DNA of 64,000 nt, taken from positions 1 to 64,000 of the forward strand of contig NZ_KB902492.1 of assembly GCF_000379525.1 (NCBI RefSeq), given 5' to 3'. A program made the position numbers and the translations under genes. This document shows, one piece after another, positions 1 through 7,962 of the stretch. This DNA comes from Lamprocystis purpurea DSM 4197 (GTDB taxonomy: Bacteria; Pseudomonadota; Gammaproteobacteria; Chromatiales; Chromatiaceae). Under the pieces are notes generated by a model that did no database searches, was not told where the DNA came from, and was given only the letters and a program-made list of their open reading frames with translations. Numbering within the stretch: position 1 is the first letter of the stretch; the number at the start of each line of letters is the position of its first letter.

Positions 1-288
1 GCTTATAATCATCTCGGGGAAGCTGATCGTTTACATGTGACGGTGTGTCATACGCCCGGCAAGCGCGTCTGGGCCAGAGATGATGACGGAGACGGCATTC
101 GGGAAGTGCATGTAAATACCAGCGAGGGCTTTTGGACAGGATTGCGCAATTTTCTCCGCCCATTTCGTGGTGTCAACAAGGTCTATCTTCAGCAGTATGT
201 CGCCATTCATGAATGGGCTCACAACATCAAAATATGCTGCATAGAATTTCTCCGAATGCTGTGTGGCGTCACACAGTTGGCCTCATGA
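1..288 (+). mobile_element. IS1595/ISXO2-type transposase, C-terminal part (cut by window edge)
   Basis: The frame is open from base 1 and ends at 288, so only about 95 C-terminal residues are visible. They contain ARDDDGDGIREVHVNT followed by EGFWTGLRNFLRPFRG and VYLQQYVAIHEWAHN, which match the end of the DDE catalytic domain of ISXO2-like (IS1595 family) transposases. The glutamate of EGFW is in the usual position of the last catalytic acid. I cannot tell whether the missing N-terminal part is intact. No terminal inverted repeat is obvious in the 13 bases before the dsrS stop. The transposase converges on the 3' end of the dsr operon, so one edge of the operon abuts a mobile element. Confidence 0.8.
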
Positions 289-301
289 GCCGAAATGATG
301 A

Positions 302-1429
302 TCACTGCCGCCCGCCCCGCAAGAGCCTGATCCGCTCCATCAGCGGGTCGACCACCGGCGCCAGCCGGCGCTGCATCAGGGTGCCCTGGGTCGTCGGATC
401 GGGAAGCACCGGCCGCATGACCCCAAGGCCCACTCCGGAGAGCACGTGCATCGCCGCCACTTCAGCCGCCAGCGACGGCGACTGGCGCAGACACGCGGCA
501 ATCGGGCTGTCGTGTTGCGCCGCCGCGACGAAGCGCTCGGCTTCCGCCACCAACTCGGTAAACACGGCATCCGGGTCGGGTCCCTCGCGCAGTGCGCCGA
601 AATAGGCGCGCAGGCAATCGAAGGCGGCAGTCACCACGTCCTGATTCGGCGGCTTGGCAAGGACGGCAGCCAGGGTCTTGAGCCAGGTCTGACCGGGGCC
701 TGAACAGATCCGCAGAATCAGGCCGGCCCAAGGGTCGCCGCTGACCGCCACGGAGCGCAGTGAATCAGCAACGGCGGGGTCCGGCGCACGTTCCGGTTCC
801 GTTTCGGGCAGCGCATCCGCACCGGCGCGCAGGAATCCGACCAGATAGGTCTGTTTACGCGCGGCCTTTCGCCACAGTTCGGCTCGTGCGGGCGCGTCCA
901 GCAAGCCGGGCTGCAGGATCAGCCGCACGGACTCCATGATCGGCACCGCCTCGGTTTCGAAGGGCAGGTAGTCGAGCAGGTAGGCGGCCAGGACTTGGCC
1001 CATGGTGCCATTGGCGATGATCGGGTTACCGAGCATTCGGCGGGCATTCTCCGCGTCCTCCATGGCCCACCAGGCGCTCCTCGCCAGTGCATCCGTGAGG
1101 CCTGGCGCACAGACGACCGCGACCACCGCTTCCGGCTCTCCTAAGAGCAGGAGTTGTTCCAGCCGCTCCGCGCGCGCCTGGCCCATCCGGGTCCAGCGGC
1201 TGAGGTAAACCGGATAGCCCCCGGGGGAGCCGAGCACGCGGCTGGAGAGCCATTCCCTGACCATGCGAACATAGGTGTCCGGACGGGTATTCGGCGTGAG
1301 GCGCACCGTCGCCTCGCCGCGCGGCCCCAGCCCATAGAGGATCAGCTTGCCTTCATCGATACGGATGGCCTGGGGCTGGTTCGCCAGCAGGACATTGAGG
1401 CGGAACGTGTCTTCGCTGCTCAGTTCCAA
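302..1429 (-). CDS. dsrS: DsrS, cytoplasmic protein of the dsr operon
   Basis: This is a 375-aa soluble protein with no signal peptide or membrane segment and no catalytic motif I can recognise. It is called DsrS from its position as the last gene of a complete dsr operon, immediately after dsrR (6-base gap), and from its size, which fits the Allochromatium vinosum protein. DsrS is conserved among sulfur oxidisers and has been linked to post-transcriptional control of dsr products. Its molecular activity is not established. The sequence is rich in Leu/Ala/Arg helices. It converges with the transposase fragment on the other strand. Confidence 0.82.
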   Translation of the reverse strand: MELSSEDTFRLNVLLANQPQAIRIDEGKLILYGLGPRGEATVRLTPNTRPDTYVRMVREWLSSRVLGSPGGYPVYLSRWTRMGQARAERLEQLLLLGEPEAVVAVVCAPGLTDALARSAWWAMEDAENARRMLGNPIIANGTMGQVLAAYLLDYLPFETEAVPIMESVRLILQPGLLDAPARAELWRKAARKQTYLVGFLRAGADALPETEPERAPDPAVADSLRSVAVSGDPWAGLILRICSGPGQTWLKTLAAVLAKPPNQDVVTAAFDCLRAYFGALREGPDPDAVFTELVAEAERFVAAAQHDSPIAACLRQSPSLAAEVAAMHVLSGVGLGVMRPVLPDPTTQGTLMQRRLAPVVDPLMERIRLLRGGRQ

Positions 1430-1435
1430 TGCGGT

Positions 1436-1750
1436 TCAGCGCTCGGTTGGCGGCTGATAGTTCGCGTCCTTGGGATTGAGAAAAATGAAGTGGAATTGGC
1501 CGGGCTCGATCTCGACATAGTCCATGATGGCCTCATCCAGCAAAGGCACCTGTTCCGGCGTCATGACGACATCGACCCCATCACAGCGCACGCGAATGTC
1601 GTCCTCGGTGGCTTCGTCGAACCCCATCCGGTAGTCGATCGATCCGTCGGGTTGACGCCCGGCTGCCAGACGCAATGGCAGGCCCAGTGCGCCCCCTTGC
1701 TTTGCCGCCGTGAGAACTTGTTGCGCCGCCGCCGTCGTCAGTTTGAACAT
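1436..1750 (-). CDS. dsrR: DsrR, A-type scaffold-like protein
   Basis: This 104-aa protein has the fold family of IscA/SufA A-type iron-sulfur carriers, with features such as LTTAAAQQV near the start and YRMGFDEATEDDIRV in the middle. It contains no cysteine, so it cannot carry a cluster in the way IscA does. Loss of the three IscA cysteines is the known hallmark of DsrR, which is required for proper dsr expression and sulfur-globule oxidation in A. vinosum. It lies between dsrN and dsrS, as in the reference operon, and is probably co-transcribed with them. Confidence 0.88.
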   Translation of the reverse strand: MFKLTTAAAQQVLTAAKQGGALGLPLRLAAGRQPDGSIDYRMGFDEATEDDIRVRCDGVDVVMTPEQVPLLDEAIMDYVEIEPGQFHFIFLNPKDANYQPPTER

Positions 1751-1821
1751 CGCGGATCTTTCCCGTTATACATGGTTAAACCGTCGTCAGTGTCATCCCC
1801 ACGGCGCTTGGGCGGCCACGC

Positions 1822-3207
1822 TCAAGCGCCCAGGCAACGCCGTACTTGAGTCAAAAAACGTTCGGTCCAGTTCAGGCCGCCGACGTCGCGCAGATGCGCG
1901 TAGCTTGCCAACAGGTGACCTTGCACGATTCCGTCATGGCGACCATCGACTCCGACCCCGCGCAGCACCTGATAGGCGTAGGTCCAGTCCGGGTGCGGTG
2001 CCACCACGGCCGAATGGTGGAATTCATGGGCCTGGACTGTCCGCCGCCGTGGATCCTTCGTCGTCATTGGTTCAGGCCAGGGAAAAGCAGCGGTCTCCCG
2101 CAGACTCACGTAGCCACGGCCTTGAGGCCGCGGACGCATCTCGACCTCCGCATTCAGCGCACCGACCATGACGCGCCGCTCATCGCCCCAACGCAGGGCG
2201 TTACATAGATACATGAGCCCGCCGCACTCGGCATAGACCGGGCCGCCGCGGGCGATGAAATCCGCGACGCCCTCGCGCATGGATCGGTTGGCCTCCAGTT
2301 CCGCCATCCGGTACTCCGGGAACCCCCCGCCGAAAAACAACCCATCCACCGCCGGCGGCTCGGGATCCGTCACCGGGCTGAATTCAACCAGTTCGGCCCC
2401 GCCCCGGGCAAGGGCACGCAGGTCATCCGGATAATAGAAGCCGAAGGCCGCATCCCGCGCGATGCCGATACGCACCGCGGTCGCCGCCGGAACGGCCGGA
2501 ACCGGTGCCCCCATGGTCGGCCGCGGGGCCACTTCGGCCAACCCAAGCAACCGATCCAGATCAATGTGTTCGGCAACCAGCGAGGCAATGCGATCGATCC
2601 AGGCCTCGGCCTGGTCCGCTTCATTGGCCGGCATCAGGCCCAGATGCCGTTCGGCGATGGTCATGGCGGGGTCGCGCGGCAGCACGCCCAGGACCGGGAT
2701 GTCCGTAAAGTGCTCGACTGCCCGAATCAGGTTATCGGCATGGCGGGTGCTCGCAACCTTATTCAGCACCACGCCGCCGATGTGCAAATCCGGATCGAAG
2801 GCGCGGTAGCCGAGCAATAGGGGCGCGATCCCGCGGGCCATGCCCTGGCAGTCGATCACCAGAATCACCGGCGCTTGCAGGTGTTTGGCCAACGCCGCGT
2901 TGCTGTTGGCGCCCGCGAGATCGGTGCTGTCATAAAGCCCGACGTTGCCTTCGATCAACCCCAGATCCGCACCGTGCAGCTCCGCCGCGAAGGCCGCGCT
3001 GATCTCATCCCGCTCCATGGTATGGAAGTCCAGGTTGAAGCAGGCGCGCCCCGACGCTCGGCCCAGCCACAAGGGATCGATGAAATCCGGTCCCTTCTTG
3101 AATGGCTGTACCCGCAGACCACGCGTGCGCCAGGCGCGGCACAGGCCGATGGACAAGGTGGTCTTACCCGATGACTTATGAGCAGCGGAAATATAGAGAT
3201 GAGCCAT
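1822..3207 (-). CDS. dsrN: DsrN, siroheme amidase (CobB/CbiA family)
   Basis: The 461-aa protein resembles cobyrinate a,c-diamide synthase. It has a P-loop near residue 12 (SSGKTTLSIG) in an N-terminal ATPase domain and a C-terminal class-I glutamine amidotransferase domain. The nucleophile motif there is YAECGGLMYL, preceded by FFGGGFPE. In sulfur oxidisers DsrN amidates siroheme to the siro-(haem)amide used by DsrAB. Position downstream of dsrP and upstream of dsrR separates it from a true cobalamin enzyme, although the window also has a cobalamin cluster at 35279-39707. The next gene starts 71 bases downstream. Confidence 0.9.
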   Translation of the reverse strand: MAHLYISAAHKSSGKTTLSIGLCRAWRTRGLRVQPFKKGPDFIDPLWLGRASGRACFNLDFHTMERDEISAAFAAELHGADLGLIEGNVGLYDSTDLAGANSNAALAKHLQAPVILVIDCQGMARGIAPLLLGYRAFDPDLHIGGVVLNKVASTRHADNLIRAVEHFTDIPVLGVLPRDPAMTIAERHLGLMPANEADQAEAWIDRIASLVAEHIDLDRLLGLAEVAPRPTMGAPVPAVPAATAVRIGIARDAAFGFYYPDDLRALARGGAELVEFSPVTDPEPPAVDGLFFGGGFPEYRMAELEANRSMREGVADFIARGGPVYAECGGLMYLCNALRWGDERRVMVGALNAEVEMRPRPQGRGYVSLRETAAFPWPEPMTTKDPRRRTVQAHEFHHSAVVAPHPDWTYAYQVLRGVGVDGRHDGIVQGHLLASYAHLRDVGGLNWTERFLTQVRRCLGA

Positions 3208-3263
3208 GGAAGAGACGAATCGGCTATGCGAGTGGCCGAGGACGCGGCCACCCTTTCCGCTAA

Positions 3264-4517
3264 TCAGGTCCCGGCGAGTTCCGGTGCCGCGTGCCCGAGG
3301 TCCTCGGGCGGCAGGTCCGCGTCCGCCAGCGATTCCGGCAGGAACTGAAGCACGCGAACGCCGACCGCGGTGATGAGCATCGCGACCCCAATCCCGCCCA
3401 GCCCCAGCAGGACCTCGGGAATGGTCGGCCAGTAATGTGCCGCCTCGCCATTGACTCCGTCGAAGAAACCGGACTCAAGAATGGTATGACCAGGGAACAT
3501 CTGCAACGGGAACGCTTGGCTGCCGATGATGATGACATACAGGCTCGCCATGCCGCCCAGGATCACCAAGGCGCAGGCGGCCACGATCCAGTTGCGATCC
3601 TGACTGAGCACCGGATGATAGATGATCCCCAGGGGCGCCAGGCTGCCCATCAGGATCCAGCCGAACCAGAACATGAAGGAGTAAATTCCGCCATGGAACA
3701 GGACCCAGCTCACCAGCTCATAATTCTTGGCACCGTAGACCTTCGTCAAGTAGTAGATGACCGTGAGAAAGAGCACCGCGGCGACGAAAGTCCCGAGCAG
3801 ATTCATGAGTCGTCCGCGGAGCTTATGACCCAGCGGCCGCCCCTCCTGGTCGAACGTGAACATGAGCACCAGCAGCATGATGGCCAGCCCGTAGGCGAAC
3901 GACATGACCACGAACATCGGCGCCAGAAAGGCGGTGTCGAAGGCCTGCCGGGCCACCAGGAAGCCGAAGATCGATCCGGTGCCGGCCGTCAGTGCCAGGC
4001 GCCAGACCATCGCGAAAATACCGATCGGCTTCACGAAAGGCCCGCCCATCCGATCGGCCATGCTCCACAGATAAGCGATCACAATGACCATGAAGCCGGT
4101 ATAGAGATAGATATTCCAGGCGAAGATGGAGCGGAAGTTATAGTGGGTGATCGCCACCAGCAGACGATCCGGACGTCCCAAGTCCAGCACCAGGATCAGG
4201 AGCCCGCCTACCAGCAAGGCCGACGCGAGCAGCCCGGACAGCCGCCCCAGGGGCTTGTAGGCACCCTTGCCGAACACGGTACCGATGGTGGCGATGTTGA
4301 GCGCTCCGGACGCGGAGATGATCAGCATCACCGCGAAGATGTGGGGCATCCCCCAGACCACCGCGTTGCTCATCCCGGTCACCCAATGACCATTGTGCTC
4401 CATATGCAGCGCGGCCAGGCCGCCCAGACCGACGACCGCCGCCAGGATGCCGAGCAGGCTCCAATAGCGTTCCGATGGGATACGCCACTCGCGATAAACG
4501 ATGCGCTTCATGGTCAC
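3264..4517 (-). CDS. dsrP: DsrP, NrfD-type integral membrane subunit
   Basis: This 417-aa protein is strongly hydrophobic, with about ten membrane segments, and belongs to the NrfD/PsrC family. It is thought to exchange electrons between the quinone pool and the periplasmic subunits DsrJ and DsrO. The start at 4517 (MTMKR) and one two codons later at 4511 are both possible. The gene follows dsrO after 15 bases. It forms the membrane part of DsrMKJOP, which is proposed to reoxidise the DsrC trisulfide or disulfide cycle. The menaquinone genes at 54028-60938 supply a likely redox partner. Confidence 0.92.
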   Translation of the reverse strand: MTMKRIVYREWRIPSERYWSLLGILAAVVGLGGLAALHMEHNGHWVTGMSNAVVWGMPHIFAVMLIISASGALNIATIGTVFGKGAYKPLGRLSGLLASALLVGGLLILVLDLGRPDRLLVAITHYNFRSIFAWNIYLYTGFMVIVIAYLWSMADRMGGPFVKPIGIFAMVWRLALTAGTGSIFGFLVARQAFDTAFLAPMFVVMSFAYGLAIMLLVLMFTFDQEGRPLGHKLRGRLMNLLGTFVAAVLFLTVIYYLTKVYGAKNYELVSWVLFHGGIYSFMFWFGWILMGSLAPLGIIYHPVLSQDRNWIVAACALVILGGMASLYVIIIGSQAFPLQMFPGHTILESGFFDGVNGEAAHYWPTIPEVLLGLGGIGVAMLITAVGVRVLQFLPESLADADLPPEDLGHAAPELAGT

Positions 4518-4532
4518 TCTCCCCTGTTTGGC

Positions 4533-5363
4533 CTAGACGCCCGCATAACGGACACCGGTATTGAGGTCCAGGTCTTCGCGAATCTGCCGGCTGGGCATCG
4601 TCTTGAGGGCCTGACTGATTGCGCTTGCCGGGTCTTTGAGGTCACCGAACAGGATCGCGCGATGACCGAGCGCGGTGCAGGCATCGGCACAGGCGGTTGA
4701 ATCCAGCCCTTGGTCCCGCCGACTCACGCACAGATTGCAGCTCTCCACGCAACCCTTGCCGCGCGGTACCCGCGTGAGTTGATCTTCGACCACCTCGTGG
4801 ATGAAGCTGCGCGCCTTGTAGGGACAGGCCATCATGCAGTAACGGCAGCCGATGCAGGTATGCCGATCGACCATCACGATGCCATCGGCGCGCTTGAACG
4901 AGGCGCCTGTCGGACAGACGTCCACACAGGGCGGACTTTCGCAATGCTGGCACATCATCGGCAGGTTGGATACGCGGCCGGTGAGATTGTCCTGCAGTTT
5001 GACCTTGCGCAGCCAGACCGCTTTCTGGGTATCCCATTCGGCCTCGGATTGGCCCGGCTGCTTGCGCTGGAGATCAAGCCCGTTCTCTTGATCACAGGCT
5101 TCGACACAGGCACGGCAGCCGTCGACACAGCGGTTGGTATCGACCAGCAAACCCCACCGGTGGACGTCGCTCACCCGCTCGGCGCGCGGATTGCCGACGG
5201 CCTGTGCCTGGAGGACAAACCCCGGAGCAACAACCGCCGCGGTCGCACCCGCGGCGATCCCCAGGAAGGCGCGGCGTGACGGATCCGGGCTTGCATCGAG
5301 GCTGGAATCCGGTGGCGAACCAAGACTGGGATCCAGCGGTGCTTCTTGATGCTTCATGGTCAT
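4533..5363 (-). CDS. dsrO: DsrO, periplasmic iron-sulfur protein with Tat signal
   Basis: The 276-aa protein begins with a Tat signal (SRRAFLGIAAG, about residues 29-39) followed by a hydrophobic stretch ending AQA. The mature part is a NrfC/HybA-like ferredoxin with several cysteine clusters, including CVDGCRACVEAC, CQHCESPPCVDVCP and CIGCRYCMMACP, which should bind four [4Fe-4S] clusters. The start codon overlaps the dsrJ stop as ATGA, indicating translational coupling. It probably shuttles electrons between DsrJ and DsrP in the periplasm. A second ATG at 5357 is possible. Confidence 0.93.
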   Translation of the reverse strand: MTMKHQEAPLDPSLGSPPDSSLDASPDPSRRAFLGIAAGATAAVVAPGFVLQAQAVGNPRAERVSDVHRWGLLVDTNRCVDGCRACVEACDQENGLDLQRKQPGQSEAEWDTQKAVWLRKVKLQDNLTGRVSNLPMMCQHCESPPCVDVCPTGASFKRADGIVMVDRHTCIGCRYCMMACPYKARSFIHEVVEDQLTRVPRGKGCVESCNLCVSRRDQGLDSTACADACTALGHRAILFGDLKDPASAISQALKTMPSRQIREDLDLNTGVRYAGV

Positions 5364-5866
5364 TGCCCTCCCGCGCGACCGGTCGCCGACCCCGGCGTGT
5401 CGGACATGATCTGCCCTGCGGATGGCCGCACGCCCGCGGCGGCATCACCATGCGCGGCCAGCGCCGCCGGACTCAATAGTCCGCCGCGCGGCACATTGGC
5501 ATGGCAGCCAAAACAGTTGACGTCCACGGCGCTGAAGGCATGGCAGGCGCCGCAGAACTGATCGCGACCGTTGATCGCGAGCGCATGCCCCTCCGGACTG
5601 ACACTGACGTGACAGTTGATACAACCGGCCAGGCTGTGCTTCGTGGACCGAATGCCATGATGCACGGTCGCATCACGCTGGTGCTTGATCAATTCCATGT
5701 GGTTGCGGCGCATGAAGTTCGTTTCCTCCACGCAGGCCGCGCTGTGGGCGGCCTGCGACCCCGGCTTCACGTACCGCTGTGCGTCGCCCGCCAGCACGGT
5801 CTGAGCGGCCAGCACCCAGACCAAACCAACGGCGACAAGGCTTACTCTAATGACGGCTATAGCCAT
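5360..5866 (-). CDS. dsrJ: DsrJ, periplasmic triheme cytochrome c
   Basis: This 168-aa protein has an N-terminal hydrophobic signal/anchor and three haem motifs: CINCH (82-86), CGACH (105-109) and CFGCH (118-122). An additional cysteine at residue 45 corresponds to the Cys that gives one DsrJ haem its unusual His/Cys ligation in A. vinosum. I chose the start at 5866 because the open frame upstream of it lacks signal-peptide character. The stop overlaps the dsrO start. DsrJ belongs to the DsrMKJOP complex, and its haems are thought to carry out sulfur chemistry or electron transfer in the periplasm. Confidence 0.93.
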   Translation of the reverse strand: MAIAVIRVSLVAVGLVWVLAAQTVLAGDAQRYVKPGSQAAHSAACVEETNFMRRNHMELIKHQRDATVHHGIRSTKHSLAGCINCHVSVSPEGHALAINGRDQFCGACHAFSAVDVNCFGCHANVPRGGLLSPAALAAHGDAAAGVRPSAGQIMSDTPGSATGRAGGQ

Positions 5867-5898
5867 CGACGCCTCCTTCGGTGCCGATTCGCGACCAC

Positions 5899-7863
5899 TC
5901 ACTCACCAAGACCCATCTTGATGTAGCCGGTCGGGCAAACGTCGGCGCAAATATGGCAACCGATGCACTTGGCATAGTCGGTAGCCACATAGCGACCCGT
6001 CGTCCGATCAGACTTCTCCACCCGATAGACCGCCGTCTGAGGACAGTAGATCACACAGTTGTCGCATTCGAAGCACATCCCGCACGACATGCAGCGCTTG
6101 GCCTCGTCGATGGTCTCGGCCTCGGTCAGACCGATGACACGCTCTTTGAAATGACCGAGCACTTCCTCGGAACTCGGCACCTCCTCTTTGCGCAGATTGC
6201 GGGCGTGATAATTGAAGTGCCCCAGGAACAACTCATCCTGCCCGATGACCTCGGCGCCGGAGCGATCCTCATAGTTATGGATCGCCCAGTTCCCGGTGGA
6301 GGTTCCGCGCAGATCGCCCAACTTGCTCGCCTCGAAGGCGGTCGGGGCCAGATTCGCCTCATTCATCTTCGCCAACAGGTCGAAATGGTGAACGTCCACC
6401 TTGGGACGGCGCCGGTGCTCGACCTGCTTGAGATATTCGTCGATCGAATCGGCGGCGATCCAGGCCTGGCCGATCGCGGTGGTCAGCAGGTGCGGACGAA
6501 TGATATCCCCGGCGACGAAATGACCCGGCTTGTTCGGCACCTGGTAATACTTATCCGAATTGATGAGACCGCGGCCGTTGTCGAGATCCGCAAGGCCCGT
6601 CAGGTCCCCGCCCTGGCCGATGGCGGACACGATCAGGTCGGCCGGAAGCACGCGCTCGGTGCCGTCAACCGCGGTCGGTCGACCGTCATTCAGGGTGCAG
6701 TCGGCGATCTTGAGACCGGTGGCACGACCGTCGGGTCCCAGCATGACCTCTACCGGCATGACGCCGTCAAGGATGGTGACACCCTCATGGGTCGCATCGT
6801 GCACCTCATGTTCCGAGGCGGTCATCTTGTCGCGGGTAAACAGCGAGGTGAGCGTCACCGCGGCGCCCTGGGCCGCCGCGGACATGGCCGCATCATGGGC
6901 GACGTAGCCGTCATGGACCACGGTTTCCGGCAGATCGCTGTGGCCCGGCTTATTGATGTGGCCCAGACGCCGCGCGACCGACACCACATCGATCGAGGTA
7001 TCGCCGCCGCCGACGCAGACCACCCGCTCGGCGGTGACCTTCATCCGGCCTTCATTGAAGGCCTTGAGGAACGCGACGCCGGAGACACAGTTCGGTGTCC
7101 CCTGCCAACCGGGCACCGGCAGCCCACGGCCACTCTGACAGCCGATCGCCCACAGGATCGCGTCGAAATCACGCTCCAGGTCGGCGACCTGGACGTCGAC
7201 ACCCACCCTGGTCTTGAAACGGACATCCACCTGGCCCAGGTCCAGGATGCGTTGAATCTCCGCATCCAGCTTGTCACGCGGGACCCGGTAACCGGGAATG
7301 CCGTACTTGAACATTCCGCCAAGCGTCTCGTTCGCCTCGAAGATGGTGCAGGCGTGGCCCTTGCGGCGCAACTGATAGGCCGCCGCCAGACCGGCCGGCC
7401 CGCCGCCGATGATGGCGACCCGCTTGCCGGTGTCCGCGGGAGCCGCGTCAAACCGGTAACCGTTGGCGATGGCGGTATCGCCGATGAACTGCTCGACCGC
7501 GTTGATCCCGACGAAGTCTTCGAGTTCATTGCGGTTACAGCCGTCCTGACAGGGCGCCGGGCAAACCCGGCCCATCATCGACGGGAACGGATTGGCATCG
7601 GTGGAACGGCGGAAGGCATATTCCTGCCAGGTCATTCCGGCCGGCGGCTTTTCGGTCTGCCGCGCGATGGCGAGCCAACCGCGGATATCCTCACCCGAGG
7701 GACAACTCCCCTGGCATGGCGGGGTCTTGTGCACATAGGTCGGACACTTGTGGGAGGTATCCTGCACAAAAATCTTGTCGGTCCAAGCTTCCCAGGTGCT
7801 ATTACCGTCCTCGTAACGGCGCCAGGAGGGCTTGTTCTTCTGCTCATTGCCGGGAGTTGCCAT
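5899..7863 (-). CDS. dsrL: DsrL, iron-sulfur flavoprotein NAD(P)H:acceptor oxidoreductase
   Basis: The 654-aa protein is a GltD-like oxidoreductase. It has a first FAD Rossmann motif (IIGGGPAGLAAAYQL), a second nucleotide motif (VCVGGGDTSIDVVSVA), an N-terminal cysteine cluster, and a C-terminal ferredoxin domain with CMSCGMCFECDNC and CIGCHICADVCP. DsrL interacts with DsrAB and takes electrons from sulfite formation to NAD+. It is essential for sulfur-globule oxidation in A. vinosum. It lies between dsrK (99 bases upstream) and dsrJ (32 bases downstream). The presence of dsrL marks the pathway as oxidative rather than sulfate-reducing. Confidence 0.95.
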   Translation of the reverse strand: MATPGNEQKNKPSWRRYEDGNSTWEAWTDKIFVQDTSHKCPTYVHKTPPCQGSCPSGEDIRGWLAIARQTEKPPAGMTWQEYAFRRSTDANPFPSMMGRVCPAPCQDGCNRNELEDFVGINAVEQFIGDTAIANGYRFDAAPADTGKRVAIIGGGPAGLAAAYQLRRKGHACTIFEANETLGGMFKYGIPGYRVPRDKLDAEIQRILDLGQVDVRFKTRVGVDVQVADLERDFDAILWAIGCQSGRGLPVPGWQGTPNCVSGVAFLKAFNEGRMKVTAERVVCVGGGDTSIDVVSVARRLGHINKPGHSDLPETVVHDGYVAHDAAMSAAAQGAAVTLTSLFTRDKMTASEHEVHDATHEGVTILDGVMPVEVMLGPDGRATGLKIADCTLNDGRPTAVDGTERVLPADLIVSAIGQGGDLTGLADLDNGRGLINSDKYYQVPNKPGHFVAGDIIRPHLLTTAIGQAWIAADSIDEYLKQVEHRRRPKVDVHHFDLLAKMNEANLAPTAFEASKLGDLRGTSTGNWAIHNYEDRSGAEVIGQDELFLGHFNYHARNLRKEEVPSSEEVLGHFKERVIGLTEAETIDEAKRCMSCGMCFECDNCVIYCPQTAVYRVEKSDRTTGRYVATDYAKCIGCHICADVCPTGYIKMGLGE

Positions 7864-7962
7864 CGGATCACTCTCCTTACCAGTTGAACCAGTGGGTTCG
7901 ATTCAGTTCGAAGACCGGGGCGACGCTGTCGCGTCGCGCCAGTGGGAATTATCGGGTCAGGC

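Noticed and set aside
1822-3207. dsrN as a cobalamin-synthesis cobB/cbiA gene
   Set aside because: The family is the same, but its place inside the dsr operon between dsrP and dsrR makes the siroheme amidase role much more likely.
3291-4700. 469-codon open frame antisense to dsrP
   Set aside because: It is His/Gln/Asp-rich, as expected from the reverse of a membrane-protein gene. There is no start signal and no domain.
5881-7887. 668-codon open frame antisense to dsrL
   Set aside because: It has no family features and mirrors the well-supported dsrL. Long antisense frames are expected in GC-rich genes.
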